Shown here one piece after another: positions 8,514 through 17,785 of a stretch of 64,000 nucleotides of DNA. Below the pieces are notes generated by a model. That model was not told where the DNA came from. It did not search any database and saw only the letters and a program-made list of their open reading frames with translations. Source of the DNA: Actinomycetales bacterium. Its GTDB lineage: Bacteria > Actinomycetota > Actinomycetes > Actinomycetales > Dermatophilaceae. Each line of letters starts with the position of its first letter. The first letter of the stretch is position 1. Location of the stretch: positions 62,001 through 126,000 of the forward strand of contig JADKAO010000007.1 in the NCBI GenBank assembly GCA_016715285.1, in the 5' to 3' direction. A program made the position numbers and the translations under genes.

Positions 8514-10097
8514 GTGACCAAGCCCGTCGTCCTCCTTGCTGAAGAGCTCTCACCCGCCACGATCGACGCTCTCGGACCCGACTTCGAGATCCGCTCATGT
8601 GATGGGGCCGACCGTGCGGCCTTGCTGCCCGCGCTGTCCGACGTCGACGCTGTGCTCATCCGGTCCGCGACCAAAATGGACGCCGAGGCCATCGCTGCGG
8701 CCCCGCAGCTCAAGGTCATCGCCCGCGCTGGTGTGGGGCTTGACAATGTTGACGTTCCTGCCGCGACCCAGGCCGGTGTCATGGTTGTCAATGCCCCCAC
8801 CTCCAATATCACGTCGGCGGCTGAGCTCGCCGTGGGGCTCATGCTCGCTGCCGCGCGGCACATCTCACCGGCAAGCCAGGCCCTTAAGGGCGGCGCATGG
8901 AAGCGCTCGAAGTTCGGCGGGGTTGAGTTGCTCGACAAGACGCTGGGCATCGTCGGCCTCGGCCGCATCGGCGCCTTGGTCGCGGAGCGGTTGAAGGGCT
9001 TCGGGATGCACATCGTGGCGTACGACCCCTACACGACGCCGACCAAGGCCAGCCAGCTCGGTGCCAAGCTCGTTGACCTCGACGAGTTGCTCGCGACGGC
9101 TGACTTCATCTCGATCCACCTGCCCAAGACCGCCGAGACCGTCGGGCTCATCGGCGTCGACGCGCTTGCCAAGGTCAAGCCGGGGGTCGTCATCGTCAAC
9201 GCTGCCCGTGGCGGCATTGTCGACGAGGCTGCGCTCGCGGATGCGATCCGCTCCGGACGCGTGGGGGCTGCCGGTCTCGACGTTTTCGCCAAGGAGCCAT
9301 GCACGGACTCACCGGTCTTTGAGTTCGACAATGTCGTGGTCACGCCCCACTTGGGCGCCTCCACCGACGAGGCCCAAGAGAAGGCCGGTGTGTCGGTCGC
9401 CAAGTCCGTGCGGCTCGCGCTCAGCGGCGAACTCGTGCCTGACGCGGTCAACGTCTCTGGCGGCGCCATTGTCGAAGAGGTCCGCCCGGGCATTGCGCTG
9501 GTGGAGAAGCTCGGCCGCATCTACACCGCGGTCGCTGGCGCCGTGCCCCTGCACCTTAACCTCGACGTTCACGGTGAGATCACCGAGCACGATGTGAGCA
9601 TTTGGTCGCTCTCGGCGCTCAAGGGTTTGTTCATGGACGTGGTGGAGCAGCAGGTCTCCTACGTCAATGCGCCGGTCATCGCCGAGCAGCGTGGCGTCGG
9701 CGTGACGTTGACGACCGACGCGGTCAGCGGCGACTTCCGCAATGTCACCACCCTGCATGGGGCTTTGCCCGACGGGCGCGTGGTGTCGGTCTCGGGCACG
9801 CTCACCGGCCCGCGGATGATCGAAAAGATCGTCGGCATCAACGGGTTTGACATCGAGGTGCCCCTCACCGACCACCTCGCGGTCTTCACGTATGCCGACC
9901 GCCCCGGCATCATCGGACAGGTCGGCAACCTGCTCGGCGAGACCGGGATCAACATCGGCGGGATGCAAGTCGCGCGCACCGACAGCGGGACAACCGCGCT
10001 CATGATCCTCAACGCGGACGTTGCCGTGCCGCAAGGAGTTGCCGAGCAAATCGCCGCAGCTATCGGTGCCGAGTCGTTCGCGGTCATCGATCTGTAA
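8514..10097 (+). CDS. serA: D-3-phosphoglycerate dehydrogenase
   Basis: Oxidises 3-phosphoglycerate to phosphohydroxypyruvate, the first step of serine synthesis. The 527-residue long form is typical of actinobacteria. The NAD-binding GLGRIG is near residue 147, the active-site Arg lies in NAARGGIVDE near residue 231, and the catalytic His is in TPHLGAST near residue 279. An allosteric substrate-binding domain (about 317-450) and a C-terminal ACT domain (about 452-527, DRPGIIGQVGNLLGETGINI) follow. GTG 8514 is preceded by AAAGGAA at about 8 bases. It sits between ilvC and leuB, a common amino-acid gene arrangement in this group. Confidence 0.95.
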   Translation: MTKPVVLLAEELSPATIDALGPDFEIRSCDGADRAALLPALSDVDAVLIRSATKMDAEAIAAAPQLKVIARAGVGLDNVDVPAATQAGVMVVNAPTSNITSAAELAVGLMLAAARHISPASQALKGGAWKRSKFGGVELLDKTLGIVGLGRIGALVAERLKGFGMHIVAYDPYTTPTKASQLGAKLVDLDELLATADFISIHLPKTAETVGLIGVDALAKVKPGVVIVNAARGGIVDEAALADAIRSGRVGAAGLDVFAKEPCTDSPVFEFDNVVVTPHLGASTDEAQEKAGVSVAKSVRLALSGELVPDAVNVSGGAIVEEVRPGIALVEKLGRIYTAVAGAVPLHLNLDVHGEITEHDVSIWSLSALKGLFMDVVEQQVSYVNAPVIAEQRGVGVTLTTDAVSGDFRNVTTLHGALPDGRVVSVSGTLTGPRMIEKIVGINGFDIEVPLTDHLAVFTYADRPGIIGQVGNLLGETGINIGGMQVARTDSGTTALMILNADVAVPQGVAEQIAAAIGAESFAVIDL

Positions 10098-10184
10098 TCG
10101 CGCGTAGGCGGCTGGACGCGCGAGCCGATTTCGGGATGTGGACCCGGCGAGTGAGCTTGCAGCCTGCTCTCTAGTCTTGCCCCC

Positions 10185-11255
10185 GTGTCTGTGACCCACG
10201 CTGCCCCGACCTCACTCAACCTCGCCGTCATCGGAGGTGACGGTATCGGCCCTGAGGTCGTTGCTGAAGGTCTGAAGGTGCTCGATGCCGTGGCCACCAA
10301 GGCCGGCGTCACGGTCACGACGACCGAATATGACCTCGGTGCTCGCCGGTGGCACGCCACCGGCGAGACCCTGCCGGAGTCTGTGGTGGCCGAGATCCGC
10401 GGCCACGATGCCATCCTGCTTGGAGCGATCGGCGATCCCACGGTGCCGAGCGGTGTCTTGGAGCGCGGTGTTCTCCTCCCGCTGCGGTTCGCCTTGGACC
10501 ACTTCGTCAACCTGCGTCCGGCGAAGCTCTATCCAGGGGTGGCGAGCCCCCTCGACGTGGCCACGGTGGCACCCCAAGGCATCGACTTCGTGGTGGTGCG
10601 CGAAGGCACTGAAGGCCCGTATGTCGGCAATGGCGGCAGCCTCCGCCTTAACACCCCGCATGAGATCGCTACCGAGGTCAGTGTCAACTCCCGGTTCGGC
10701 GTCGAGCGGGTCGTGCGGGATGCCTTTGCTCGCGCCCAGGCTCGTCCCCGCAGACACCTCACGCTGGTGCACAAGCACAACGTCTTGACCTTCGCTGGGC
10801 ACCTGTGGCGCCGCACGGTGGAGGAGGTCGGAGCCGAGTTCCCTGACGTCACCACGGCATACCAGCACGTCGATGCCGCCACCATCTTCATGGTGACTGA
10901 CCCTGGCCGATTCGACGTCATCGTGACGGACAACCTCTTCGGCGACATCGTCACCGACATCGCAGCGGCGATTGCCGGCGGCATTGGCCTCGCTGCAAGC
11001 GGCAATATCAACCCAGCTCGCACTGCTCCCAGCATGTTCGAGCCGGTCCATGGCTCGGCCCCCGACATCGCGGGTCAGGGTAAAGCTGACCCCACTGCGG
11101 CAATCCTGTCGGTGGCGATGATGCTCGACCACGTCGGCCTCGCCGACGCTGCCCGTACGGTCGAGTCGGCGGTCCAGGCAGACCTCGCATCCCGCGGCAG
11201 CAAGCGTCGGTCAACCGCCGGTGTCGGCGACGCGATCACCGCAGCGTTGGGCTGA
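10185..11255 (+). CDS. leuB: 3-isopropylmalate dehydrogenase
   Basis: Oxidatively decarboxylates 3-isopropylmalate to 2-oxoisocaproate in leucine synthesis. The 356-residue protein has the family start GGDGIGPEV, the substrate-binding arginine region (LRPAKLYPGV), the Mg-binding DIVTDIAAAIAGGIGLA and the C-terminal FEPVHGSAPDIAGQGKADP signature. GTG 10185 has no ribosome site but TAGTCT ends 7 bases upstream, so the message may be leaderless. leuC and leuD are 12 kb away at 23.6 kb, and leuA is not in the window. Confidence 0.95.
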   Translation: MSVTHAAPTSLNLAVIGGDGIGPEVVAEGLKVLDAVATKAGVTVTTTEYDLGARRWHATGETLPESVVAEIRGHDAILLGAIGDPTVPSGVLERGVLLPLRFALDHFVNLRPAKLYPGVASPLDVATVAPQGIDFVVVREGTEGPYVGNGGSLRLNTPHEIATEVSVNSRFGVERVVRDAFARAQARPRRHLTLVHKHNVLTFAGHLWRRTVEEVGAEFPDVTTAYQHVDAATIFMVTDPGRFDVIVTDNLFGDIVTDIAAAIAGGIGLAASGNINPARTAPSMFEPVHGSAPDIAGQGKADPTAAILSVAMMLDHVGLADAARTVESAVQADLASRGSKRRSTAGVGDAITAALG

Positions 11256-11275
11256 TCTGGCGCGAGAGCTGACGG

Positions 11276-12454
11276 CTAGCTTGGGTTCGCCGCAGATGCT
11301 TGCGAGGAAGGTGTCTGCTGCGAACCAGCCGAGGTGCTCGGAGCAGTCGTCGTTCCGGTCGGGACCGTGGTTGTCGACGTCGGGGGCGCAGTCGACACCG
11401 ACGTCGTGGGGGCCACGGCAGTTGTCGGTGAAGGCGGAGGGGCCTGAGTCGTCGGCTCGACGGTAGGCACGGGTGGGGACGTTGACACGTCTGGCAGAGC
11501 CGTCGTCGGCGCTGATGTTGCTGTCGGTGTGGTTGCCGTTGTCGTGATCGGTGTGATTGCCGGTGGGATCTGGCTGGCCGGTGCTGGCGCGAACGCGAGG
11601 TAGGGGGCTGGGTCAAGGAATCCTGTCGGACCAACCACTTCGAAATGCAGATGGCAACCGGTGGACATCCCCGTGGTGCCGACGAGGCCGATCACTTGGC
11701 CTTGCTTCACGGACATACCCGGGGTGACGGCATACGCGCTGAGATGGTTATAGGTGGTGGTCAGTCCAGACGGGTGCTTGAGAACAACCCGGCCACCGTA
11801 GGAGGGAACGAAGCCGGCAGCGTTCGCGACGCCGTCAGCCACTGCGACGACAGGCGTCCCGCACGGTGCTGCCAAGTCGAGGCCAGAGTGGAGTTTCCAT
11901 TGTCCGGTAATGGGGTGCAGTCTCAGGCCGAAGGGTGACGACGGAGTGCCGTTTACCGGTCGGATGAAGCCTGAGGCGAGGACATCCTTGGGGTCGACCG
12001 TGCCGATCTGGACGGTGTTTGAATCCGGCATCGCGGCGAGATCGGTCAGCGTCGTGATGAGCTCTGGAAGGACGAGCCATGGCGCCAATGGCAGCGCGCC
12101 GTCTCGAAGCATCCCTCGTTGAGCGATGTCTGACGAGACGCCGCCTCGACCACTCTGCATGGTATCGGGGCCACTGTCGACCTCTGAGGTCATCCCGGTC
12201 GCGCGCGTCGTCAGCTGACCGTCGAGAGGCGAGAGATCGGCTCCCAGAGCCAGCAAGACTCCCAGCGCGGCGAGGGGTGCGGTGCGCAGCAACCAAAACT
12301 GCCGCCTTTTCGACCGCCTTGCACGTGACAGCGAAGCACGAGTCGCCGTGGTCGTTCCATAACGACCAGGTGACGGTCGTTCCCTATCCTCCACCTGCGA
12401 ACCCCCCACCAACCTCAGCCCCCGGACCGATCGCACCCCTGCGTGCGATGTCAT
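11276..12454 (-). CDS. M23 family metallopeptidase with Pro/Thr-rich tail
   Basis: A cell-wall endopeptidase candidate of about 392 residues. An N-terminal basic region leads into one membrane-spanning or signal segment (about residues 45-65). After a spacer comes a lysostaphin-type domain with the zinc ligands in HSGLDLAAPCGTP and HLHFE, and the conserved SSPFG and YNHL. The last 85 or so residues are a low-complexity Pro/Thr/Ser/Ala tail, unusual at the C-terminus, perhaps a wall-spanning linker. ATG 12454 is preferred; the frame is also open from 12586, where it would overlap the divergent ilvE gene. Confidence 0.85.
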   Translation of the reverse strand: MTSHAGVRSVRGLRLVGGSQVEDRERPSPGRYGTTTATRASLSRARRSKRRQFWLLRTAPLAALGVLLALGADLSPLDGQLTTRATGMTSEVDSGPDTMQSGRGGVSSDIAQRGMLRDGALPLAPWLVLPELITTLTDLAAMPDSNTVQIGTVDPKDVLASGFIRPVNGTPSSPFGLRLHPITGQWKLHSGLDLAAPCGTPVVAVADGVANAAGFVPSYGGRVVLKHPSGLTTTYNHLSAYAVTPGMSVKQGQVIGLVGTTGMSTGCHLHFEVVGPTGFLDPAPYLAFAPAPASQIPPAITPITTTATTPTATSAPTTALPDVSTSPPVPTVEPTTQAPPPSPTTAVAPTTSVSTAPPTSTTTVPTGTTTAPSTSAGSQQTPSSQASAANPS

Positions 12455-12552
12455 CACTCTATCTGCCTCATCCGTGATATGGGCGAAGAAGACGCCAAGA
12501 TGGGTAACCTCGTGTCCAACACCGAGGTCAAATCCGTCGACGGGAGTCCACC

Positions 12553-13677
12553 GTGATGTCTGCCCCAGAGCGTGACGCACAGCCATTGAATTTCGTGGTC
12601 AATCGCTGCGCCAACCCATCCAGCGCGCAGACACGCAGCAGCATTCTCGCCAACCCGGGCTTCGGCAAGCATTTCACCGACCACATGGTGCTGGCGACGT
12701 GGGAACGTGGCCGCGGCTGGCACGACGCTCAGGTCACGGCGTACGGGCCCTTGCAATTGATGCCGTCGGCCGCGGTCTTGCATTACGCGCAGGAGATTTT
12801 CGAGGGACTCAAGGCCTACCGTCACGAAGATGGTTCGATTTGGTCGTTCCGTCCCGAGGCCAACGGGGAGCGGCTCCAGCGCAGTGCACGGCGACTTGCG
12901 CTTCCCGTGCTTCCTGTCGATGACTTCGTCGGGTCCCTGCGAGCGCTCGTGACAGCCGACCAGGAGTGGGTCCCCGCGGCTGGCACGGGCGAGACGAGCC
13001 TCTATTTGCGGCCCTTCATGTTTGCGTCTGAGGCGTTCCTCGGCGTGCGCCCGGCGGATGTTGTGACCTACTCGGTGATTGCCTCACCGGCCGGCGCCTA
13101 CTTCTCTGGCGGACTCAAGCCAGTGACGCTGTGGATCTCGACCGACTACGCCCGCGCCGGAGCGGGCGGCACTGGGGCTGCCAAGTGCGGAGGCAACTAC
13201 GCGTCCAGTCTCGCTGGACAACTCGAAGGCATCAAGCACGGGTGCGACCAAGCGGTCTTCCTCGACTCAGGCACGCATGAGTTCATCGAGGAACTCGGCG
13301 GCATGAACCTCTTCTTCGTCACCAAAGACGGTCGCCTCATCACCCCCGAGCTCACCGGCACCATCCTCGAAGGCATCACCCGCGCGTCGATCCTCGAGTT
13401 GGGCAAGGAACTCGGTCTTGATCCGGAGGAGCGCCGCATCCCGATCGAAGAGTGGAAGGACGGGGCGCGCAGCGGCGACATCGTCGAGATCTTCGCGTGC
13501 GGCACTGCGGCCGTGGTGACACCCGTGGGTGAGTTGCGCTGGGACGGCGGCTCGGTCGACCACCGACGCGAGGGAGTTGAGGTCGGCGAGGTCACCCAAT
13601 CCATCCGGCAGCAGCTTCTCGACATTCAATATGGGCGAGCCGAGGACACCCACGGGTGGATGACGCGACTCGTCTAG
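12553..13677 (+). CDS. ilvE: Branched-chain amino acid aminotransferase
   Basis: Transfers the amino group from glutamate to the branched-chain 2-oxo acids, the last step of Val, Leu and Ile synthesis. A class IV, fold-type IV PLP enzyme of 374 residues. The PLP lysine is in AAKCGGNYASSL, followed by the class signature region containing EFIEELGGMNLFF and TGTILEGITR. GTG 12553 is followed directly by ATG 12556; GGGAG at 12542 serves either. The 3' end overlaps the HAD gene by 22 bases, so the two are co-transcribed. Confidence 0.95.
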   Translation: MMSAPERDAQPLNFVVNRCANPSSAQTRSSILANPGFGKHFTDHMVLATWERGRGWHDAQVTAYGPLQLMPSAAVLHYAQEIFEGLKAYRHEDGSIWSFRPEANGERLQRSARRLALPVLPVDDFVGSLRALVTADQEWVPAAGTGETSLYLRPFMFASEAFLGVRPADVVTYSVIASPAGAYFSGGLKPVTLWISTDYARAGAGGTGAAKCGGNYASSLAGQLEGIKHGCDQAVFLDSGTHEFIEELGGMNLFFVTKDGRLITPELTGTILEGITRASILELGKELGLDPEERRIPIEEWKDGARSGDIVEIFACGTAAVVTPVGELRWDGGSVDHRREGVEVGEVTQSIRQQLLDIQYGRAEDTHGWMTRLV

Positions 13678-14522
13678 ACCGCATCGCGGCCGCGCTCGCC
13701 GGGACCGCGCCCAGGGTGGTCGCCACCGATCTCGACGGCACTCTCCTGCGCACTGACGGTATGCCGTCCGCGCGCACCGTTGCAGCCATTGACGCCGTCG
13801 AGCGTGCTGGCATTGACGTCATCCTCGTCACGGCGCGGCCGCCCCGGTGGCTCGACGGGTTGGCGGGCATCGCTGGCGAACACGGCATCGCGGTGTGTGG
13901 CAACGGCGCCTTTGTCTATGACGTGGTGCGCCGCGAGGTCCTGAAGGTACGGCCCTTGCCGCCAGAAGACGTCGCAGAGCTCGTCCGTGATCTGCGCGCG
14001 GCGATCCCAGGGATGGTCTTTGGGGCGGAGCGAGCGAGTGGGCCAAGCTTCGAAGCCAGCTTCCCCAGCGCCCCCGCGGGTGTTCCTCTCGGGCGTCACC
14101 ATGTCGGACCGATGGCGTCGTGGGACGACGAGCCGATTGGTAAATTGCTTGGTGTGCAGCCGGATTGGGATGGCGAAGTGTTCTTGGACCGGGTCACTGA
14201 GGTGGTCGGTGACCGCGCTCATGTCGCCTACTCCGGCGCCGAAGGCCTCGCCGAGATCACCGCCTGGGGTGTGACCAAGGCCCACGGCCTCCAGCGCTGG
14301 TGCGAGGAGCGCGCGATCGCCAGTCAGGAAGTCTGGGCCTTTGGCGACATGCCCAACGACGTGTCGATGCTGCAGTGGGCGGGGGAGTCCTTCGCGGTCG
14401 CCAATGCCCACGACGAGGTGCTCGCGGCGGCCCGGCATACCTGTGCCAGCAACGACGCCGATGGCGTCGCGCAAGTCCTCGAGTGGCTGGCAGCCACTCA
14501 GACAGCGTCCCGGGGAGGATGA
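13656..14522 (+). CDS. HAD-superfamily phosphatase (Cof type)
   Basis: A 288-residue HAD hydrolase of the IIB (Cof-like) class. Motif I is DLDGTLL near residue 25, motif II lies in ILVTAR near residue 57, Lys in ITAWGVTKAHGL is motif III, and motif IV is FGDMPNDVSML. A large cap domain lies between motifs II and III. Members dephosphorylate sugar phosphates or cofactors; the substrate cannot be inferred. It overlaps ilvE by 22 bases and its stop overlaps the next start (ATGA), so it is part of an ilvE-HAD-GATase unit. Confidence 0.85.
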   Translation: MDDATRLDRIAAALAGTAPRVVATDLDGTLLRTDGMPSARTVAAIDAVERAGIDVILVTARPPRWLDGLAGIAGEHGIAVCGNGAFVYDVVRREVLKVRPLPPEDVAELVRDLRAAIPGMVFGAERASGPSFEASFPSAPAGVPLGRHHVGPMASWDDEPIGKLLGVQPDWDGEVFLDRVTEVVGDRAHVAYSGAEGLAEITAWGVTKAHGLQRWCEERAIASQEVWAFGDMPNDVSMLQWAGESFAVANAHDEVLAAARHTCASNDADGVAQVLEWLAATQTASRGG

Positions 14523-15319
14523 CGGTGCCGCCGGCTGGAGGTGTATCCAATGCGTCGGGTCTGCCGGTGATCGGCATCTCGGCTGGGCTCGACACGATCG
14601 ACCGAGGGGACTGGCGTGCTCTGCGCTCCGTCGTCCTCCCCGCGATGTATGCCGCGGCGGTCACCCGCGCGGGCGCTGTCGCCGTCGTGCTGCCACCACC
14701 GGGCCAGACAGCGGTCGACGACCTCGGGGGCCACGCCGCGGCCGTGGTCGCCCGCTTGGATGGCCTTGTCCTCGCTGGGGGCGATGACGTCGACCCCGCC
14801 CGGTATGCCGTGACGCGCCACCCGCTCGCCGACGACCCGCAGCCCGACCGAGACGCCTGGGAAATCGCGTTGACCCGCGCCGCGATCGAGAGTGACCTGC
14901 CGCTGCTCGGGATTTGCCGTGGGATGCAAATCATGGCCATCGCCGCCGGAGGCACGCTCGACCAACACCTGCCGGACGTCGTGGGGACGACGGTTCACTC
15001 ACCGACGCCAGGTGTCTTTGCGCGGCATACCGTGTCCGTCCTTGCGGGGACGCAACTTGCGAAGGTGCTGGGACCCGAGCAGATCGAGGTCCCGACGCAT
15101 CACCACCAGGGGGTCGCGACCCTCCCCGAACAGTCCGGGTATGCCGTGTCAGCACGTCACGAAGACGGCACCATCGAGGCGCTCGAAGACCCTGGTGCTC
15201 GCTTCCGGATCGGGATCCAGTGGCATCCCGAGGCGGGGACCGACGTCCGGTTGATGGCTGCACTCGTCGCGAGCGCGACACGCCGAAACGTCCCACACTG
15301 CGAGACATCCCGTCCATAA
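14519..15319 (+). CDS. Class I glutamine amidotransferase, PuuD-like
   Basis: A 266-residue gamma-glutamyl-gamma-aminobutyrate hydrolase-like protein (peptidase C26). The nucleophile Cys is in GICRGMQIM, and the His-Glu of the triad is in WHPEAG. Upstream LAGGDDVDPARY is typical of the PuuD group. The ATG overlaps the previous stop (ATGA) and is preceded by GGGGAGG. The family cleaves gamma-glutamyl bonds in polyamine or GABA routes; the exact substrate is not known here. Confidence 0.85.
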   Translation: MTVPPAGGVSNASGLPVIGISAGLDTIDRGDWRALRSVVLPAMYAAAVTRAGAVAVVLPPPGQTAVDDLGGHAAAVVARLDGLVLAGGDDVDPARYAVTRHPLADDPQPDRDAWEIALTRAAIESDLPLLGICRGMQIMAIAAGGTLDQHLPDVVGTTVHSPTPGVFARHTVSVLAGTQLAKVLGPEQIEVPTHHHQGVATLPEQSGYAVSARHEDGTIEALEDPGARFRIGIQWHPEAGTDVRLMAALVASATRRNVPHCETSRP

Positions 15320-15346
15320 CTCAATCACCGTGGCACTCTGTATCCC

Positions 15347-15397
15347 GTGAGCCCTGCGACCCGCGTGACCACCGTCACCACGATCGTTATTAGCTAG
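15347..15397 (+). CDS. Putative cimA leader peptide (Thr/Val/Ile-rich)
   Basis: A 16-codon frame from GTG 15347 encodes MSPATRVTTVTTIVIS and ends TAG. Eleven of its last twelve residues are Val, Thr, Ile or Arg, with runs of Val, Thr and Ile codons just before the stop. It is followed within three bases by an 8-bp hairpin and then a terminator, upstream of citramalate synthase. The layout matches amino-acid attenuation, sensing Ile, Val and Thr. Confidence 0.65.
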   Translation: MSPATRVTTVTTIVIS

Positions 15398-15399
15398 GC

Positions 15400-15423
15400 G
15401 CGACGAGCCGCATCACTCGTCGC
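15400..15423 (+). promoter_or_regulatory. cimA: Pause/anti-terminator hairpin in cimA leader
   Basis: GCGACGAG (15400-15407) pairs perfectly with CTCGTCGC (15416-15423), starting right after the leader-peptide stop and just before the terminator stem. Confidence 0.55.
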
Positions 15424-15424
15424 G

Positions 15425-15452
15425 CAGACCTCCCACACCCCGGGGGGTCTTT
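15425..15452 (+). terminator. cimA attenuator terminator
   Basis: GACCTCCC (15425-15432) pairs with GGGGGGTC (15440-15447), one G-U pair, followed by five T residues. It lies between the leader peptide and cimA, so conditional read-through would control cimA. Confidence 0.75.
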
Positions 15453-15560
15453 TTGTTGGTCCGGGTGACACGATGCTGGGGCCGACATGCGGCGGGGGAG
15501 CGATCAACGGGATCGATCAGGGCCACACACATACATTGACGACTGAAAGCCGTTTGACAC

Positions 15561-17183
15561 ATGTCCAGCACGACCAGCACGACGACCGCGACCGCCTCGG
15601 CGATGCTCGCCGATCTGCACGTCTACGACACGACCCTGCGCGACGGCGCGCAGCAGGAGGGGCTCAACCTCTCCGTATCGGACAAGTTGACGATTGCTCG
15701 TCAAATCGACGACCTGGGGGTCGGGTTCATCGAGGGCGGCTGGCCGGGCGCGAACCCTAAGGACACCGAGTTCTTCGCGCGGGCGCAGCGGGAGTTGAAG
15801 CTCAAGAACGCGACCCTCGCTGCGTTTGGTGCGACCCGCCGGGCCGATGGCCGCGCGGCCGACGACCAACTCGTCCGCGCTCTGCTCGACTCGGGAGCGC
15901 CTGTTGTCACCCTGGTCGCGAAATCCCATACACGCCACGTCGAGCTGGCCCTCCGCACCACGTTGGCCGAGAACCTCGCGATGATCCGGGACACAGTGAC
16001 GTTCTTGCGCGGCGAGGGTCGCCGGGTCTTCGTCGATGCTGAGCACTTCTTCGACGGCTACCACCTTGACCGCGACTACGCGCTGGAGTGTGTGCGAGCC
16101 GCCGCCGAGTCGGGGGCTGAGGTCATCGCCCTGTGCGACACCAACGGTGGCATGCTGCCCACGCACGTCGCCGATGTCGTCCATGACGTCCTCAGCGCCA
16201 CGAGCGCCCGGATTGGCATTCACTGCCACAACGACACCGGATGCGCGGTCGCCAACTCCATGGCTGCGGTCGACGCTGGCGCAACCCACGTCCAGGGCAC
16301 GGTCAACGGCTACGGCGAGCGCACTGGCAACGCCAACATCCTCACCGTGGTCTCCAACCTCCAGATCAAGCAGGGTATGCCGCTCGTCGCGCCAGAGCAG
16401 TTGCGCGAGGCGACCCGGATCTCGCACTCGATCAGCGAGGTGACGAACGTGCCGCCGTACAGCCGACAGCCGTACGTCGGCGCGAGTGCCTTCGCCCACA
16501 AGGCGGGGCTGCACGCGAGCGCCCTCAAGGTCGACCCGGACCTCTACCAGCACACCGACCCGGCTCTCGTGGGCAACTCAATGCGCACGCTCGTGTCGGA
16601 CATGGCCGGCCGCGCAAGTATCGAACTCAAGGCAGCCGAGATGGGCGTCGACCTTGCCGGCCAACCGGAGCTCATTGCCAACCTCCTCGCTGAGGTCAAG
16701 AACCTTGAACTTCAGGGGTGGACCTTTGACGCCGCTGACGCGTCTTTCGAACTGTTGCTGCGCAAGCATCTGCACCGCTCGGTCTCCTATTTCGACGTCG
16801 AGTCGTGGCGGGTCATCACTGACGCGAGGGAGGCGGGCGAGGCGACAAGTGAGGCGACGGTCAAACTGACCGCCGGCGGCACTCGCCACGTGGCCACAGG
16901 CGAGGGCAACGGACCGGTCAACGCGTTGGACCATGCCCTGCGCCAAGCCCTCAACGCCGTCTATCCAGAGTTGGAGAAGCTCGAGTTGGTCGACTTCAAA
17001 GTGCGCATCCTCGATGCCTCGCACGGCACCGACGCGATCACGCGAGTCTTGATCGAAACCGCTGACGGCCAGACCACGTGGACCACGGTAGGCGTGGCCC
17101 CCAACATCGTCGAGGCGTCCTGGCGGGCGTTGGTCGATGGCATCACCTATGGTCTGCAGCGACGGGAGGTGCCGGCGCGATGA
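15561..17183 (+). CDS. cimA: (R)-citramalate synthase
   Basis: Condenses pyruvate and acetyl-CoA to citramalate, giving 2-oxobutyrate and so isoleucine without threonine. The 540-residue protein has the DRE-TIM motif YDTTLRDGAQQEGLNLS, the second signature around NDTGCAVANSMAAVDAGATHVQGT, and the C-terminal LeuA-type allosteric dimer domain (about 400-530), which is expected to bind Ile. The IEGGWPGANPKD segment is typical of CimA rather than LeuA. The start ATG at 15561 has only a weak ribosome site (GAAAG). A leader peptide and attenuator precede it, and a GNAT gene overlaps its stop. Confidence 0.92.
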   Translation: MSSTTSTTTATASAMLADLHVYDTTLRDGAQQEGLNLSVSDKLTIARQIDDLGVGFIEGGWPGANPKDTEFFARAQRELKLKNATLAAFGATRRADGRAADDQLVRALLDSGAPVVTLVAKSHTRHVELALRTTLAENLAMIRDTVTFLRGEGRRVFVDAEHFFDGYHLDRDYALECVRAAAESGAEVIALCDTNGGMLPTHVADVVHDVLSATSARIGIHCHNDTGCAVANSMAAVDAGATHVQGTVNGYGERTGNANILTVVSNLQIKQGMPLVAPEQLREATRISHSISEVTNVPPYSRQPYVGASAFAHKAGLHASALKVDPDLYQHTDPALVGNSMRTLVSDMAGRASIELKAAEMGVDLAGQPELIANLLAEVKNLELQGWTFDAADASFELLLRKHLHRSVSYFDVESWRVITDAREAGEATSEATVKLTAGGTRHVATGEGNGPVNALDHALRQALNAVYPELEKLELVDFKVRILDASHGTDAITRVLIETADGQTTWTTVGVAPNIVEASWRALVDGITYGLQRREVPAR

Positions 17184-17785
17184 GTATCGACTCGATGCCG
17201 AAGCCAAGAGAGACCCAGCACAAGGCCCCCCCCTTGGGGACTGGCAGTGGTTTGGTTGTCCGACCCGGTCAGGCCGAAGACGCCGCGACCCTGAGCGAGG
17301 TCGCGTACCGAAGCAAGGCCTTTTGGGGCTATAGCTCCTCACTGATGGCAGCGTTTGCCGCCGAACTCACGGTGTCTGCTGACCAAGCGGCCGAGGCCGT
17401 GGTGGCGGAGGTCGACGGAGTCATTGCTGGCTTCTATCTGCTTGGTCCGATCAGCGGACCGATCCCCGCAACCGCGTCCACCGGCGCAGGGGCAAGTCAG
17501 GCCGGCGAACTCGACATGCTGTTCATCGACCCGACGTTTATCGGGGCTGGTGTCGGCCGCGTACTGTTCCACGACGCGATCGCCAAGGCTGCCCGGCGAG
17601 GGTGGACCAGTGTCTTCATTGCAGCCGACCCGCAATCGGTCGGCTTCTATGAGACGTGCGGCGCCACCCAGGTGGGGGAGCGCATGAGCGCATCGGTCCC
17701 CGGCCGCTTCTTGCCGCTCCTCGAAAAGCGGTTGGGTGCGCTGGCTGGCCACGCAGGCGGTGCGCGTGCGACCTACTGGCGGTAG
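17180..17785 (+). CDS. GNAT-family N-acetyltransferase
   Basis: A 201-residue acetyltransferase with the GNAT core: LVVRPGQAEDAATLSEVA at the N-terminus, an acceptor region, ELDMLFIDPTFIGAGVGRVLF containing the acetyl-CoA binding loop, and the final SVGFYETCGATQVGE strand. A 30-residue N-terminal extension precedes the domain. Its ATG overlaps the cimA stop (ATGA), so it is co-transcribed with cimA; the substrate is unknown. It overlaps the convergent gene at 17773 by 13 bases. Confidence 0.85.
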   Translation: MSIDSMPKPRETQHKAPPLGTGSGLVVRPGQAEDAATLSEVAYRSKAFWGYSSSLMAAFAAELTVSADQAAEAVVAEVDGVIAGFYLLGPISGPIPATASTGAGASQAGELDMLFIDPTFIGAGVGRVLFHDAIAKAARRGWTSVFIAADPQSVGFYETCGATQVGERMSASVPGRFLPLLEKRLGALAGHAGGARATYWR

